Shown here one piece after another: positions 1 through 8,165 of a DNA stretch of 64,000 nt. How positions within the stretch are numbered: position 1 is the first letter of the stretch; every line of letters begins with the position of its first letter. Position numbers and translations under genes: made by a program. A model generated the notes under the pieces. That model had not been told where the DNA came from, ran no database searches, and was given only the letters and a program-made list of their open reading frames with translations. Origin of the DNA: Chloroflexota bacterium (GTDB lineage Bacteria > Chloroflexota > Anaerolineae > Aggregatilineales > Phototrophicaceae); NCBI GenBank assembly GCA_026707745.1, contig JAPOWG010000011.1:62001-126000 (forward strand), in the 5' to 3' direction.

Positions 1-7
1 TTGTGGA

Positions 8-36
8 CGATTCACCGGTCACGCGCCGAGCGGCTG
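8..36 (-). repeat. Dispersed intergenic element, partial copy I (reverse, cut by window edge)
   Basis: On the minus strand CAGCCGCTCGGCGCGTGAC then CGGTGAATCG matches the left block with three changes. The right half would continue beyond base 1. It lies 18 bases before ATG 55 of thrC. Confidence 0.55.
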
Positions 37-54
37 AAGTATGATGAAGAGGCA

Positions 55-1314
55 ATGGCAGAGATAAAAGAGCTTCGCTGTGTTATCGGGGGCTGCCGCT
101 ACGCCCGCGACGAGGTGACCTATACCTGTCCACAGCATGGCGAATTGGGCACGCTTGATATCCTTTACGACTATTCGGCCCTGGGCGCGTCCCTGGATCG
201 CGATGCGCTCTTGGCGAGCCGTCAAGCCAATTGTTGGCGTTACAAAGCGCTTTTGCCCATCGCGGGGGAAAGCCCGGTGCCGCCTTTGGACGTGGGCTGG
301 ACGCCTTTGTACGCGGCGCCGCGCGTCGCTCGCTCGCTGGGGCTTGATCGCGCCTGGATCAAAGATGATGGCGCCAATCCCACCGGATCGCTCAAGGACC
401 GCGCCAGCGCGCTGGTGCTGGCGCGCGCGCTGGAGCTGGGGATCACCACGGTCAGCACCGCCAGCACGGGCAACGCGGCTGCGGCGCTGGCGGGCTTGGG
501 CGCAGCTGTGCCGGAGATAGACATTGTCATTTTCGTCCCGCATAGCGCGCCGGAAGCAAAGGTGGCTCAACTGCTGGTCTATGGCGCTACTGTGCTGCTC
601 GTTGAAGGCAGTTATGATGATGCCTTTGACCTCTGCATGGCATATTGCGCCGCGGAAGGCTGGTATTCGCGCAATACGGGTGTCAATCCCTTTACCACCG
701 AGGGCAAAAAGACGGCCGCGCTTGAAATTGCCGAACAACTGCGCTGGCAGGTGCCGGATGTCCTGGCTGTCAGCGTCGGCGACGGCAGCATCATCAGCGG
801 CTTGCACAAGGGATTTTCGGACTTGCTTCGTCTCGGCTGGATAGAAAAGCTACCGCGTTTGATCGGCGTTCAAGCGGCCGGCAGCGCCGTCTTGGCCCGC
901 GCTTGGCAGGGGGGACTGGACGCGAAGGCCATCAGTCGCGCCCCGGCAAGTACGGTAGCCGATAGCATCTCATCGGAATTGCCGCGCGATCGCGCCAAAG
1001 CGCTAAGGGCGGCGCGCGATAGCGACGGCGCCTTTGTCACCGTATCCGATGCCGATATCCTTGCGGCTATCCCGCAATTGGCGCAATTGAGCGGCGTCTT
1101 CGCAGAGCCGGCTGCGGCGGCGACCTTTGCCGGAGCAAGACAGGCGGTCGCCTCCGGTCTGATGGACAAAGAAGAGAGCTTGTGCCTACTGATCACGGGA
1201 AACGGTCTCAAAGATGTCCCGCGGGCGCGTCAAGCGGTATCGGGGGGTATTAGAGTCGCGCCTACGGTCGAGGCGGTGCGCTCGGCGCTGAATCGAGCGA
1301 GCGCCCATGGCTGA
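55..1314 (+). CDS. thrC: Threonine synthase
   Basis: This enzyme would convert O-phosphohomoserine to threonine using pyridoxal phosphate in the cytoplasm. The 419-residue protein has the hallmark NPTGSLKDR motif, with predicted PLP-lysine K114, and an N-terminal Cys-rich stretch (residues 7-26) like the zinc-ribbon-type N-terminus of many threonine synthases. The frame stays open to base 1, but ATG 55 is preferred because it follows a GAAGAGG-like ribosome site and the upstream codons lie over a reversed copy of the dispersed repeat. It overlaps the next gene by 8 bases, which suggests co-transcription. A related fold-type II lyase is the main alternative, but the length and motif fit ThrC well. 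Confidence 0.88.
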   Translation: MAEIKELRCVIGGCRYARDEVTYTCPQHGELGTLDILYDYSALGASLDRDALLASRQANCWRYKALLPIAGESPVPPLDVGWTPLYAAPRVARSLGLDRAWIKDDGANPTGSLKDRASALVLARALELGITTVSTASTGNAAAALAGLGAAVPEIDIVIFVPHSAPEAKVAQLLVYGATVLLVEGSYDDAFDLCMAYCAAEGWYSRNTGVNPFTTEGKKTAALEIAEQLRWQVPDVLAVSVGDGSIISGLHKGFSDLLRLGWIEKLPRLIGVQAAGSAVLARAWQGGLDAKAISRAPASTVADSISSELPRDRAKALRAARDSDGAFVTVSDADILAAIPQLAQLSGVFAEPAAAATFAGARQAVASGLMDKEESLCLLITGNGLKDVPRARQAVSGGIRVAPTVEAVRSALNRASAHG

Positions 1315-2341
1315 GAAACCCCGCTACTCGATCGTGGCGCCGGTCTACAATGAAGCCGGCAATCTGCGCAGATTCTATGAGGAAGTTCAGGCGGCGCTGG
1401 ATTCCACCGGCGAGGCATGGGAGTTGCTGCTCATCAATGACGGCAGCGTCGACGGCTCGCAGGAAATAATGGAGCGATTGGCGGAGGCCGACCGTCGGAT
1501 CAAAGTCATCAACTTCGCTCGCAATTTCGGCCACCAGATTGCCGTGACCGCCGGCGTTGATTACGCCTCTGGTTCGGCAGTGGTGCTCATCGATGCCGAC
1601 CTGCAAGATCCACCGGCAGTCATTCCCCGGTTGATCGCCAAATGGAAAGAAGGATACGATGTCGTTTACGCCGTGCGTACCGAGCGCAAGGGCGAGAGCT
1701 TCCTCAAAAGGACCAGCGCCAAATTGTTTTATCGGATGATCCATCGTATCACAGATATAAGTATTCCGGTTGATACGGGAGATTTCCGACTGATGGACGC
1801 CAAGGTGGCCGACGTGCTGCGGCAAATGCGCGAACATCATCGCTTCATCAGAGGCATGACCAGTTGGGTTGGCTACAGACAAACTGGCGTGCCTTACGTC
1901 CGCGAAAAACGGATCTGGGGAGAAACCAAGTACCCTTGGCGCAAGATGATCGCCTTCGCGCTTGATGCCGTCACCAGTTTTTCGTTTTTCCCTTTGCAGA
2001 TCATGCTGTATATTAGTTTGATACTGGGAATTTTGTCGCTTCTGGTGGGAATCGTGATTTCCGTTTTGCGTATCACAATGGGCGAAGAATTTTTCGGCGG
2101 GCAAGCAACCACCATCGTATTGCTCTTGTTGCTGAGTTCATTCCAGTTGTTCTTCTTGTTTATCCTCGGTCAATATGTCGCCCGCACCTATGACGAAACG
2201 CGGGACAGGCCTCTCTACATAGTGGCTTCTACGGCCGGGATCAGCGAGCCTGGGGTCCGGAACCAGCGGGTCAATCGAGCCGTAAATCCCGATCGGAGCC
2301 AAGAGGACGGCCTCCGCGAGCCCGGGAAAGGACCGGAATGA
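1307..2341 (+). CDS. Family 2 glycosyltransferase with C-terminal membrane anchor (GtrB/DPM-like)
   Basis: The protein has a GT-A catalytic domain (about residues 1-220) with the nucleotide and metal motifs VAPVYNEAGN, INDGSVDGS and DADLQDPP. Two long hydrophobic segments follow, at roughly 230-255 and 268-292. This is the architecture of GtrB, dolichyl-phosphate mannose synthase and ArnC-type enzymes, which move a sugar from a nucleotide donor to a polyprenyl phosphate at the inner membrane face. The actual sugar cannot be read from sequence. The start ATG overlaps the end of thrC, and the stop overlaps the next start (ATGA), so the three genes look translationally coupled. The tail after the second membrane pair is short, hydrophilic and rich in Arg and Pro. 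Confidence 0.85.
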   Translation: MAEKPRYSIVAPVYNEAGNLRRFYEEVQAALDSTGEAWELLLINDGSVDGSQEIMERLAEADRRIKVINFARNFGHQIAVTAGVDYASGSAVVLIDADLQDPPAVIPRLIAKWKEGYDVVYAVRTERKGESFLKRTSAKLFYRMIHRITDISIPVDTGDFRLMDAKVADVLRQMREHHRFIRGMTSWVGYRQTGVPYVREKRIWGETKYPWRKMIAFALDAVTSFSFFPLQIMLYISLILGILSLLVGIVISVLRITMGEEFFGGQATTIVLLLLLSSFQLFFLFILGQYVARTYDETRDRPLYIVASTAGISEPGVRNQRVNRAVNPDRSQEDGLREPGKGPE

Positions 2342-2586
2342 GCGGGTCGCAAAAGTCGGACCAGCTCAAGCTGGTGCGGCGCTATCGAGAATTGGTCGGG
2401 GACTATGAATCCTTGGACAAGCGGATAGATGATCTGATCATGCGGCATGACGGCGGCACCGAGTCGATGTCGGAGGCTGATTTCGAGGCCTATCGAGAAT
2501 TGGCGCGCCGCCGGACCGAGGTACAAAACGAAATGCGCATTCTCGAACAGCAATTGGAGATCGACGCCGGTCCAGACGACAACTAG
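2338..2586 (+). CDS. Small coiled-coil-like hypothetical protein
   Basis: This is an 82-residue acidic, highly charged protein with no membrane segment, no Cys and long predicted helices (heptad-like spacing of Leu, Ile and Met between residues 8 and 72). No family is recognised. It overlaps the glycosyltransferase stop by ATGA, and the codon use matches its neighbours, which supports it being a real gene rather than a chance frame. It could be a small partner or regulator of the glycosyltransferase, but that is only inferred from position. Confidence 0.6.
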   Translation: MSGSQKSDQLKLVRRYRELVGDYESLDKRIDDLIMRHDGGTESMSEADFEAYRELARRRTEVQNEMRILEQQLEIDAGPDDN

Positions 2587-2596
2587 CGGAAAGCAG

Positions 2597-2692
2597 TAGC
2601 CGCTCGGCGCGTAACCGGCGTATAGACCAGCCGCGCTCAGGCATAATAGTAAGCCGGCTCGTCGCGCGAGCGACGCGGTTTACGTAAACAGG
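2597..2692 (+). repeat. Dispersed intergenic element, copy A (forward)
   Basis: This is a full-length copy. The left block is AGCCGCTCGGCGCGTAAC followed by CGGCG. The right block begins with GTAAGCC, continues as a GTCGC-GCGA-GCGAC hairpin and ends in the perfect palindrome GTTTACGTAAAC followed by AGGGG. It ends 10 bases before the ATG of the PLP enzyme at 2703, so the element's end merges with that gene's ribosome site. Confidence 0.85.
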
Positions 2693-2702
2693 GGAGAAAG
2701 CT

Positions 2703-4097
2703 ATGGTAACTGGCCCGACCTTTGCAGAGATGTTGCATCCGCAGAAGATCAATCCCGCAGTGCGAGCGGAGGCGGCCGCGGCTTTGGATGCGGATCCATT
2801 AAATCCGCTTAATCTCTACAACATTACCTGGCGCGACCCGAATAACGAGATCTATCACTTGGTCCTGCCCAAGGCATTAACCGGCGTGGAGGCCGAGATC
2901 GTTGTGATCTACGGCGGGCGCTTTCCTTCAGGCAGCCACAAGGTCGGGGCGGCTTATTCCGTGCTGCTCGAGATGCAGTTAATGGGCGAGGTGGATCCGG
3001 CCCTGCATACGCTGGTTTGGCCTTCTACCGGGAATTACGGCATTGGCGGGGCCTTCATCGGCTGCCGGATGGAATACGACAGCATCGTGGTCTTGCCCGA
3101 GGAAATGAGCCAGGAACGTTTTGAACGTATCAGGGCTTATGGGGCGCGCATCATACGCACGGCAGGCAGCGAAAGCAACGTCAAGGAAATCTACGATGAG
3201 GTCAAGCGACTGCGCGCGAGCGATCCCAATATCCGCATTCTCAATCAGTTCGAGGTGATGGGCAATTACCGATTCCATTATCACGTAACTGGCAATACGA
3301 TTGTCGAGTTGGCGGGCGATTTGCAGCGCAAAGGCGTCGGTAGCGGCCAGATCTCGGCCTATGTTTCGGCTATGGGCAGCGCCGGCACGATTGCGGCCGG
3401 CGATCGGATAAAGCAGGTCTGGCCCGATCACAAAATTGTTGGTCTGGAACCTATACAATGCCCCACCTTGTATAACAACGGATATGGCGCCCACGAGATC
3501 CAGGGCATCGGTGACAAACATGTCACCTGGATCCACAACGTGCACAATATGGACGCGCTGATGGCGATTGATGACATGGACTGTCTTAAGGGTCTGCGTC
3601 TGCTGGCGGAGGAAACGGGTCGTCAAACCTTGACGCGCCGTTTTGGAATAGACGAAGCTCAGGTCCAATGCCTGGCCGAGACCCTGGGGATCAGCGGCAT
3701 CTGCAATATCATCGGCGCGATCAAAACAGCCAAATTCTTTAGTCTGTCCGCGGAGGATGTCGTGGTGACAGTGGCCACCGACGCCATGGAACGATATGGA
3801 TCAGTGATGTCGAAGCTGCGGGATGTCCAGGGCCCGCTGGACGAGGCCGACGCAACGGCGATCCTCGACGGCAGCTTTCACCGCGCCGGGCTGGACTGGG
3901 TGCAAGAGGGCAGCCGAGAGGCGCGCGAACGTTGGCACAATCTCAAATACTATACCTGGGTCGAACAACAAAGCAAGTCAGTAGCGGAGCTCGACGCGCA
4001 GCGTGATCCCGCTTGGTGGATCGACCATCAGGAACGCGTTGGGGAGATTGACAAGCGATTGCTGGAACAACGCGAGCAGCAGCAAGCGATTCACTAG
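2703..4097 (+). CDS. Fold-type II PLP-dependent enzyme, cysteine-synthase-like, reaction unknown
   Basis: The 464-residue protein carries a PLP-lysine motif, PSGSHKVGAA (K80), and a substrate/cofactor loop, STGNYGIGGAF. It also has a glycine-rich phosphate-cradle-like stretch, SAMGSAGTIAAGD. These place it in the tryptophan-synthase-beta/cysteine-synthase superfamily. It is about 150 residues longer than typical CysK, with a helical, charged C-terminal extension (from about residue 380). It does not look like TrpB, IlvA or ThrC, so the reaction cannot be assigned. ATG 2703 follows GGGGAGAAAG. It stands alone behind repeat copy A, without an obvious operon partner. Confidence 0.8.
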   Translation: MVTGPTFAEMLHPQKINPAVRAEAAAALDADPLNPLNLYNITWRDPNNEIYHLVLPKALTGVEAEIVVIYGGRFPSGSHKVGAAYSVLLEMQLMGEVDPALHTLVWPSTGNYGIGGAFIGCRMEYDSIVVLPEEMSQERFERIRAYGARIIRTAGSESNVKEIYDEVKRLRASDPNIRILNQFEVMGNYRFHYHVTGNTIVELAGDLQRKGVGSGQISAYVSAMGSAGTIAAGDRIKQVWPDHKIVGLEPIQCPTLYNNGYGAHEIQGIGDKHVTWIHNVHNMDALMAIDDMDCLKGLRLLAEETGRQTLTRRFGIDEAQVQCLAETLGISGICNIIGAIKTAKFFSLSAEDVVVTVATDAMERYGSVMSKLRDVQGPLDEADATAILDGSFHRAGLDWVQEGSREARERWHNLKYYTWVEQQSKSVAELDAQRDPAWWIDHQERVGEIDKRLLEQREQQQAIH

Positions 4098-4124
4098 CTG
4101 TCTTTTTTAATGGGCCGCGATTTG

Positions 4125-4203
4125 CGGTAGCCGAGCAGGTTTATTATTCTGTGTGAGCGCGACATTCCTGTATCCTTTTCGCCGACTATGCGCCGAGCGG
4201 CTG
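4125..4203 (-). repeat. Dispersed intergenic element, degraded copy G (reverse)
   Basis: Read on the minus strand, the left block (AGCCGCTCGGCGCATAG followed by TCGGCGAAAAGG) is nearly intact. The right block survives only as a weak match around the GCGCTCA and AATAATAAACC stretches. It ends about 10 bases before ATG 4213, again abutting a coding start. Confidence 0.6.
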
Positions 4204-4212
4204 GGAAGTAAC

Positions 4213-4656
4213 ATGTATGCAGATGACCGTGTCTTGGTCGGCGTTGTCAAACGTGTAAAAGACTTCGAGATTGCTCGCCAACAGCATTGGTACCGCATCC
4301 CTCGGCGGCAAATGCCGCGGGGGATCGATGCTGAATACATCGCGCTTTTCCTCAGCGCCGGCGCTTTCGGCGAAGAGGGCGGCGCCATTGCCGCCTTTGC
4401 GCGCATCACCGGGGTCGAGCTGGCGCGGCGCCGGGATTTGCTGCCGGAAGAAGGGACACGAACTGAAGAGCTGTATTACAAGGTGCAATTCCGCCACTTG
4501 ATCGAAAAAGACCCGCCGATCGCGAACGAGCCCAAACGTCCCATCAGTTTTATCAGGACGACCTGGGATCGATTCATCAGCGCCGATTCGATTCCCGACC
4601 TGTACAGCGAGGCGGGTTTCTATGTCGATCGGCTCTATTATGCGCTGGGCAAGTGA
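4213..4656 (+). CDS. Hypothetical protein, 147 residues
   Basis: No family is recognised. The protein begins MYADDRVLVGVVKRVKDF, is basic in its first third, and has several conserved-looking motifs (WYRIPRRQMP, IALFLSAGAFGEEGG, FISADSIPDLY). There is no signal peptide, membrane segment or Cys pair. ATG 4213 is chosen over an in-frame GTG 60 bases upstream because it follows GGAAG and because the upstream part lies over the reversed repeat. It precedes the aminohydrolase by 48 bases on the same strand and may be co-transcribed with it. Confidence 0.65.
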   Translation: MYADDRVLVGVVKRVKDFEIARQQHWYRIPRRQMPRGIDAEYIALFLSAGAFGEEGGAIAAFARITGVELARRRDLLPEEGTRTEELYYKVQFRHLIEKDPPIANEPKRPISFIRTTWDRFISADSIPDLYSEAGFYVDRLYYALGK

Positions 4657-4704
4657 TTCGCGGCTCGCCTTGGCTGTCGCGATATTGAAGTGGAGGACCG
4701 GAAG

Positions 4705-6057
4705 ATGCTAATCACGAATGCACAGGTTATTACCCTGGGAAAAGACGCGAGCATACTCGCGGACGGCGCCGTCTTAATCGAAGCAGGCCGGATAGCGGCG
4801 GTCGGGCGCAGCCAAGACCTGCTGCGCGATTATCCGGGGGTTGAGCGCCTGGACGTGAGAAATCAATACCTGATGCCGGGCAATATTTGCGCGCATACGC
4901 ATTTTTACGGCGCTTACGCGCGGGGAATGGCCATACCCGGCGCGCCGCCGCGCGATTTCCCACAAATCCTGGAACGCCTGTGGTGGCCGCTGGACAAGGC
5001 GCTTGACAGCGAGACCGTCCGCAGCAGCGCCCTGGTTTGTCTGCTGGATGCCATCAAGCACGGGACCACCAGTCTCGTCGATCACCATGCCAGTCCCAAC
5101 TATATCGCCGGCAGCCTTGACACGATTGCCGAGGCCGTCGATCAAGCGGGATTGCGCGCGGTTCTCTGCTACGAAGTCAGCGACCGCGACGGCATGGACA
5201 AGATGGAAGCGGGCATCAGCGAGAACCTGCGCTTCATGAAAGCTGCCGCTGACCATCCGCGACTGCGCGGCACTTTTGGCCTGCACGCCAGTTTGACGCT
5301 CAATGATGTCAGTTTGCGCGCTTGTGCGGAATCAGCGCCCGCCGATAGCGGCTACCATATTCACGTTGCCGAGCACGAAGCGGACGAGCAAGATAGCCTG
5401 GATCGCAGCGGCAAGCGCGTTGTCCAGCGCCTGGATGAGTACGGCATCTGGCGCGAGAATACCATCGCCGCCCACTGCGTGCATATCGACCAAGAAGAAC
5501 GAGAGATCTTGCGCGAGCGGGGCGTATGGGTCAGCCATCAGCCGCGCTCCAACATGAATAACGGGGTGGGCGCGGCTGATATCGACGGCCTGCTCGCGGA
5601 TGGCATAAAGCTCTGTTTGGGCAATGATGGATTCAGCAACAATATGTGGGCGGAATGGAAAACTGCCTATCTCTTGCATAAAGTGGTTCAGCGGGATCCA
5701 CGCGCCGCAAACGGGATTCATATTGCCAAAATGGCTTGGGAAAACAACGCTCGCCTGGTCGAGCGATTCTTCCCGGGCAGCGTGCTTGGGCAAATCACGC
5801 CAGGTGCGAAAGCGGACCTGATCTTGGTTGATTACCAGCCCTTCACGCCCCTGAACGGGGGGAACTTGCCCTGGCATTTGCTCTTCGGTTTCGAATCATC
5901 GATGGTGACCACGACAATATGTGAAGGCAAGTTGCTGATGCGCGATCGAGAGATTCTGGTCCTGGACGAAGCGGAGGTTGCCGCCGAGGCGCTGGCCCTG
6001 GCGCCCAAAGTTTGGGAGAGGTATACGCGAAATGCCGAACTTGCTTTACAATCCTAG
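4705..6057 (+). CDS. ssnA: SsnA-like metal-dependent aminohydrolase
   Basis: The protein belongs to the amidohydrolase superfamily (450 residues, TIM barrel). Visible metal ligands are HTH at residues 64-66, His 220 (HVAEHE), His 257 (AAHCVH) and Asp 308 (LGNDG). The stretch LWWPLDKALD and the DHHASP motif match SsnA, the putative aminohydrolase whose gene travels with xdhD, ygfK/ygfM, yqeB/yqeC and mocA in E. coli. A deamination or ring-opening of a purine-like or amidine compound is likely, but the substrate is not known. ATG 4705 has GGAGG eight bases upstream. It begins a long co-directional run that ends with a molybdenum hydroxylase and YqeC, which strengthens the SsnA assignment. Confidence 0.82.
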   Translation: MLITNAQVITLGKDASILADGAVLIEAGRIAAVGRSQDLLRDYPGVERLDVRNQYLMPGNICAHTHFYGAYARGMAIPGAPPRDFPQILERLWWPLDKALDSETVRSSALVCLLDAIKHGTTSLVDHHASPNYIAGSLDTIAEAVDQAGLRAVLCYEVSDRDGMDKMEAGISENLRFMKAAADHPRLRGTFGLHASLTLNDVSLRACAESAPADSGYHIHVAEHEADEQDSLDRSGKRVVQRLDEYGIWRENTIAAHCVHIDQEEREILRERGVWVSHQPRSNMNNGVGAADIDGLLADGIKLCLGNDGFSNNMWAEWKTAYLLHKVVQRDPRAANGIHIAKMAWENNARLVERFFPGSVLGQITPGAKADLILVDYQPFTPLNGGNLPWHLLFGFESSMVTTTICEGKLLMRDREILVLDEAEVAAEALALAPKVWERYTRNAELALQS

Positions 6058-6091
6058 CGCTATTGGCGATTGAGACGGAGAAAGACAAGTC

Positions 6092-6769
6092 ATGTCAGAG
6101 CCGAATCAAGGCCAGACGACGCTGGCGATCCTGGGTGGCACCGGAAAGGAAGGCGCGGGACTGGCGATGCGTTGGGCGCAAAGCGGCTATCGCGTGATCA
6201 TCGGGTCACGCTCGCTCGAAAAGGCGCTTGGACGGTCAGCGGAAATGAACGCCGAAATGGGTCGGGACTTGCTCCGCGGGATGTCAAATGCCGCTGCGGC
6301 CGCCGCAGCCGACTTGATCGTTCTCAGCGTGCCTTATTCCGCCCACAAGCCCACTTTGGAAGGCCTCGTAGATCCATGTCGCGGCAAGGTAGTCGTTGAT
6401 CTCACAGTGCCCTTGCAACCGCCGGAAATCATGGCGGTTAATCTGCCGGCTGGCCGAGCGGCGGCATTGGAAGCGCAAGCCATTCTTGGCCACGAAGCCA
6501 CTGTGGTAGCGGCTTTTCAAAATGTCAGCGCGGTCAAACTTAAGCAGTTGGATCGCCCGGTCGATTGCGACGTGTTGGTTTGCGCCGACGACTCGGATGC
6601 CAAAGCAGCTGTCATCGAATTGGCGGAAGCAGCCGGCATGCGCGGCATTGACGCCGGCGCGCTCAAAAACGCGGTGGCGGTGGAGTCGCTGACGCCCGTC
6701 CTGTTGCACATCAACAAGAGTTACAAGGTCAAAGGCGCGGGGATCCGCATCACCGGCTTGGATAGATGA
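6092..6769 (+). CDS. npdG: NADPH:F420 oxidoreductase (Fno/NpdG type)
   Basis: This enzyme would move hydride between NADPH and coenzyme F420 in the cytoplasm. The 225-residue protein opens with a Rossmann motif, LAILGGTGKEGAGLAMRWA, followed by the NADP-selective GSRSLEKA turn. It also has the conserved LSVPYSAHKPTLE and VDLTVPLQPP stretches of the family. Length matches Fno/NpdG. Its stop overlaps the cofE start by ATGA, so supply and reduction of F420 appear coupled at the translational level. A GGAG lies about 11 bases before the ATG. Confidence 0.88.
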   Translation: MSEPNQGQTTLAILGGTGKEGAGLAMRWAQSGYRVIIGSRSLEKALGRSAEMNAEMGRDLLRGMSNAAAAAAADLIVLSVPYSAHKPTLEGLVDPCRGKVVVDLTVPLQPPEIMAVNLPAGRAAALEAQAILGHEATVVAAFQNVSAVKLKQLDRPVDCDVLVCADDSDAKAAVIELAEAAGMRGIDAGALKNAVAVESLTPVLLHINKSYKVKGAGIRITGLDR

Positions 6770-7539
6770 CAGTGTGCCCGGTTCCCGCTTTTTCCGCTTT
6801 CGCGATACCTGATATTCCTCTGATCCAACCCGGCGACGACATCGTGTCGATCATATCGGATAGGTCTCGCGCTGCGGGCTTGTCATTGGCGGACGGAGAT
6901 GTTCTGGTCGTCTCATCGAAGATTGTTTCCAAGGCGGAAGGACGTCAATTGTCGTTGGCGGAGGTATCCGTTTCGTCGGCAGCGGCTGCGCTGGCAGCCG
7001 AAACGGACAAAGATCCGCGACTGGTCGAGCTGGTCTTGCAAGAGGCGGCGATGGTTTCGCGAAAGCGCCGCGGCGTACTGGTAACGCAACATCGCTTGGG
7101 CTTCGTTTCCGCGAATTCGGGACTGGATCAATCCAATATCGAGAGCGGGGACGATACGGCGCTTTTGCTCCCACTGGATCCCGACGCTTCCGCCTCGGCC
7201 ATGCGGGAGGCCCTGCGAGACGAACTTGCTGTTGATGTTGGGGTGATCATCAGCGACACGCACGGCCGCCCTTTTCGCGTCGGCAATGTCGGGGTAGCGA
7301 TCGGCGTGGCGGGAATGGCGGCGGTTAAGGATCTGCGAGGCAGGACGGATCTATATGGCCGAAAGCTGGAAGTGACGCAGCAGGCTTATGCGGATCTGGT
7401 GGCTTCGGCGGCGCATTTGCTCTGCGGAGAGGCTGACGAGGGTTATCCTGCCATAGTCATCCGCGGGATCGATGTCGCGGCGCCGCACGGGGCGGCCTCC
7501 GACTTGAATCGCCACCCGGAAAATGATTTGTATCGGTAG
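6766..7539 (+). CDS. cofE: Coenzyme F420:L-glutamate ligase
   Basis: CofE adds glutamate to F420-0 using GTP, building the polyglutamate tail. The 257-residue protein shows the family motifs PLIQPGDDI, VVSSKIVSKAEG, and the metal/GTP region VGVIISDTHGRPFRVGNVGVAIG. Length is that of stand-alone archaeal CofE and not of mycobacterial FbiB, which carries an extra nitroreductase domain. The missing domain is encoded by the next gene. The start overlaps npdG by four bases. Confidence 0.9.
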   Translation: MTVCPVPAFSAFAIPDIPLIQPGDDIVSIISDRSRAAGLSLADGDVLVVSSKIVSKAEGRQLSLAEVSVSSAAAALAAETDKDPRLVELVLQEAAMVSRKRRGVLVTQHRLGFVSANSGLDQSNIESGDDTALLLPLDPDASASAMREALRDELAVDVGVIISDTHGRPFRVGNVGVAIGVAGMAAVKDLRGRTDLYGRKLEVTQQAYADLVASAAHLLCGEADEGYPAIVIRGIDVAAPHGAASDLNRHPENDLYR

Positions 7540-7553
7540 ATCAGAAAACATCC

Positions 7554-8165
7554 GTGGGAATTCATCCGCAAGACCTCTTACAATTCTTTCGGGCGCGACG
7601 CTCCCTGCGGCGCTATCAACGGCGCCCGATTCCCGACGGTATCCTGGAGCAGTTGCTGGAGGCGGCGATCTGGGCGCCGTCGGCGCATAACAGACAGCCC
7701 TGGCGCTTCGTCATCGTTAGCGAAAAAGCGCAGAAAGAGGGGCTTGCGCGCGCCATGGGGGCGAAGCTGCGCGCTGACTTGGAAGCGGACGGCCTGCCAA
7801 AGCCGGCTATCGAGGCGGACGTCGGCCGGTCCTTCGAGCGGATAAGTAGCGCGCCCTTATTGATCTTGCTTTGTATGACCGTATCGGACATGGATGCCTA
7901 TCCCGATGAAAGACGCAGCGGTCACGAACGCATCATGGCGATCCAGAGCACAGCCATGGCCGGGCAAAATATACTGCTCATGGCCAGCAGTCTGGGCTTG
8001 GGCGCCTGCTGGATGTGCGCCCCGCTGTTCTGTCCCGATCTTGTCGGCGCTGCGCTCGACCTGCCCCCGGATTGGCAAGCGCAAGGCATGATCACGGTCG
8101 GCTTCCCCGCGGGAGAAAGGAAACGGAGCCGGGAAAACTGGGAAACGAGGGTATTGTGGCGCTAG
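7554..8165 (+). CDS. FMN nitroreductase-fold protein, probable dehydro-F420 reductase (FbiB C-domain-like)
   Basis: The 203-residue protein has the nitroreductase signatures RARRSLRRYQ, APSAHNRQPWRFV and the C-terminal LGLGACWM stretch. It resembles the FMN-binding C-terminal domain of FbiB, which reduces dehydro-F420 made from phosphoenolpyruvate. Its position directly after cofE and before cofD supports that role, and implies the bacterial PEP route and not 2-phospholactate. The start is a GTG at 7554 with no clear Shine-Dalgarno. The end overlaps the start of cofD by 10 bases. A general nitroreductase is the alternative. Confidence 0.75.
   Translation: MGIHPQDLLQFFRARRSLRRYQRRPIPDGILEQLLEAAIWAPSAHNRQPWRFVIVSEKAQKEGLARAMGAKLRADLEADGLPKPAIEADVGRSFERISSAPLLILLCMTVSDMDAYPDERRSGHERIMAIQSTAMAGQNILLMASSLGLGACWMCAPLFCPDLVGAALDLPPDWQAQGMITVGFPAGERKRSRENWETRVLWR

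Noticed and set aside
1..54. Extension of threonine synthase upstream of ATG 55
   Set aside because: The open frame to base 1 covers a reversed copy of the dispersed element and gives residues unlike the family; ATG 55 has a plausible ribosome site.
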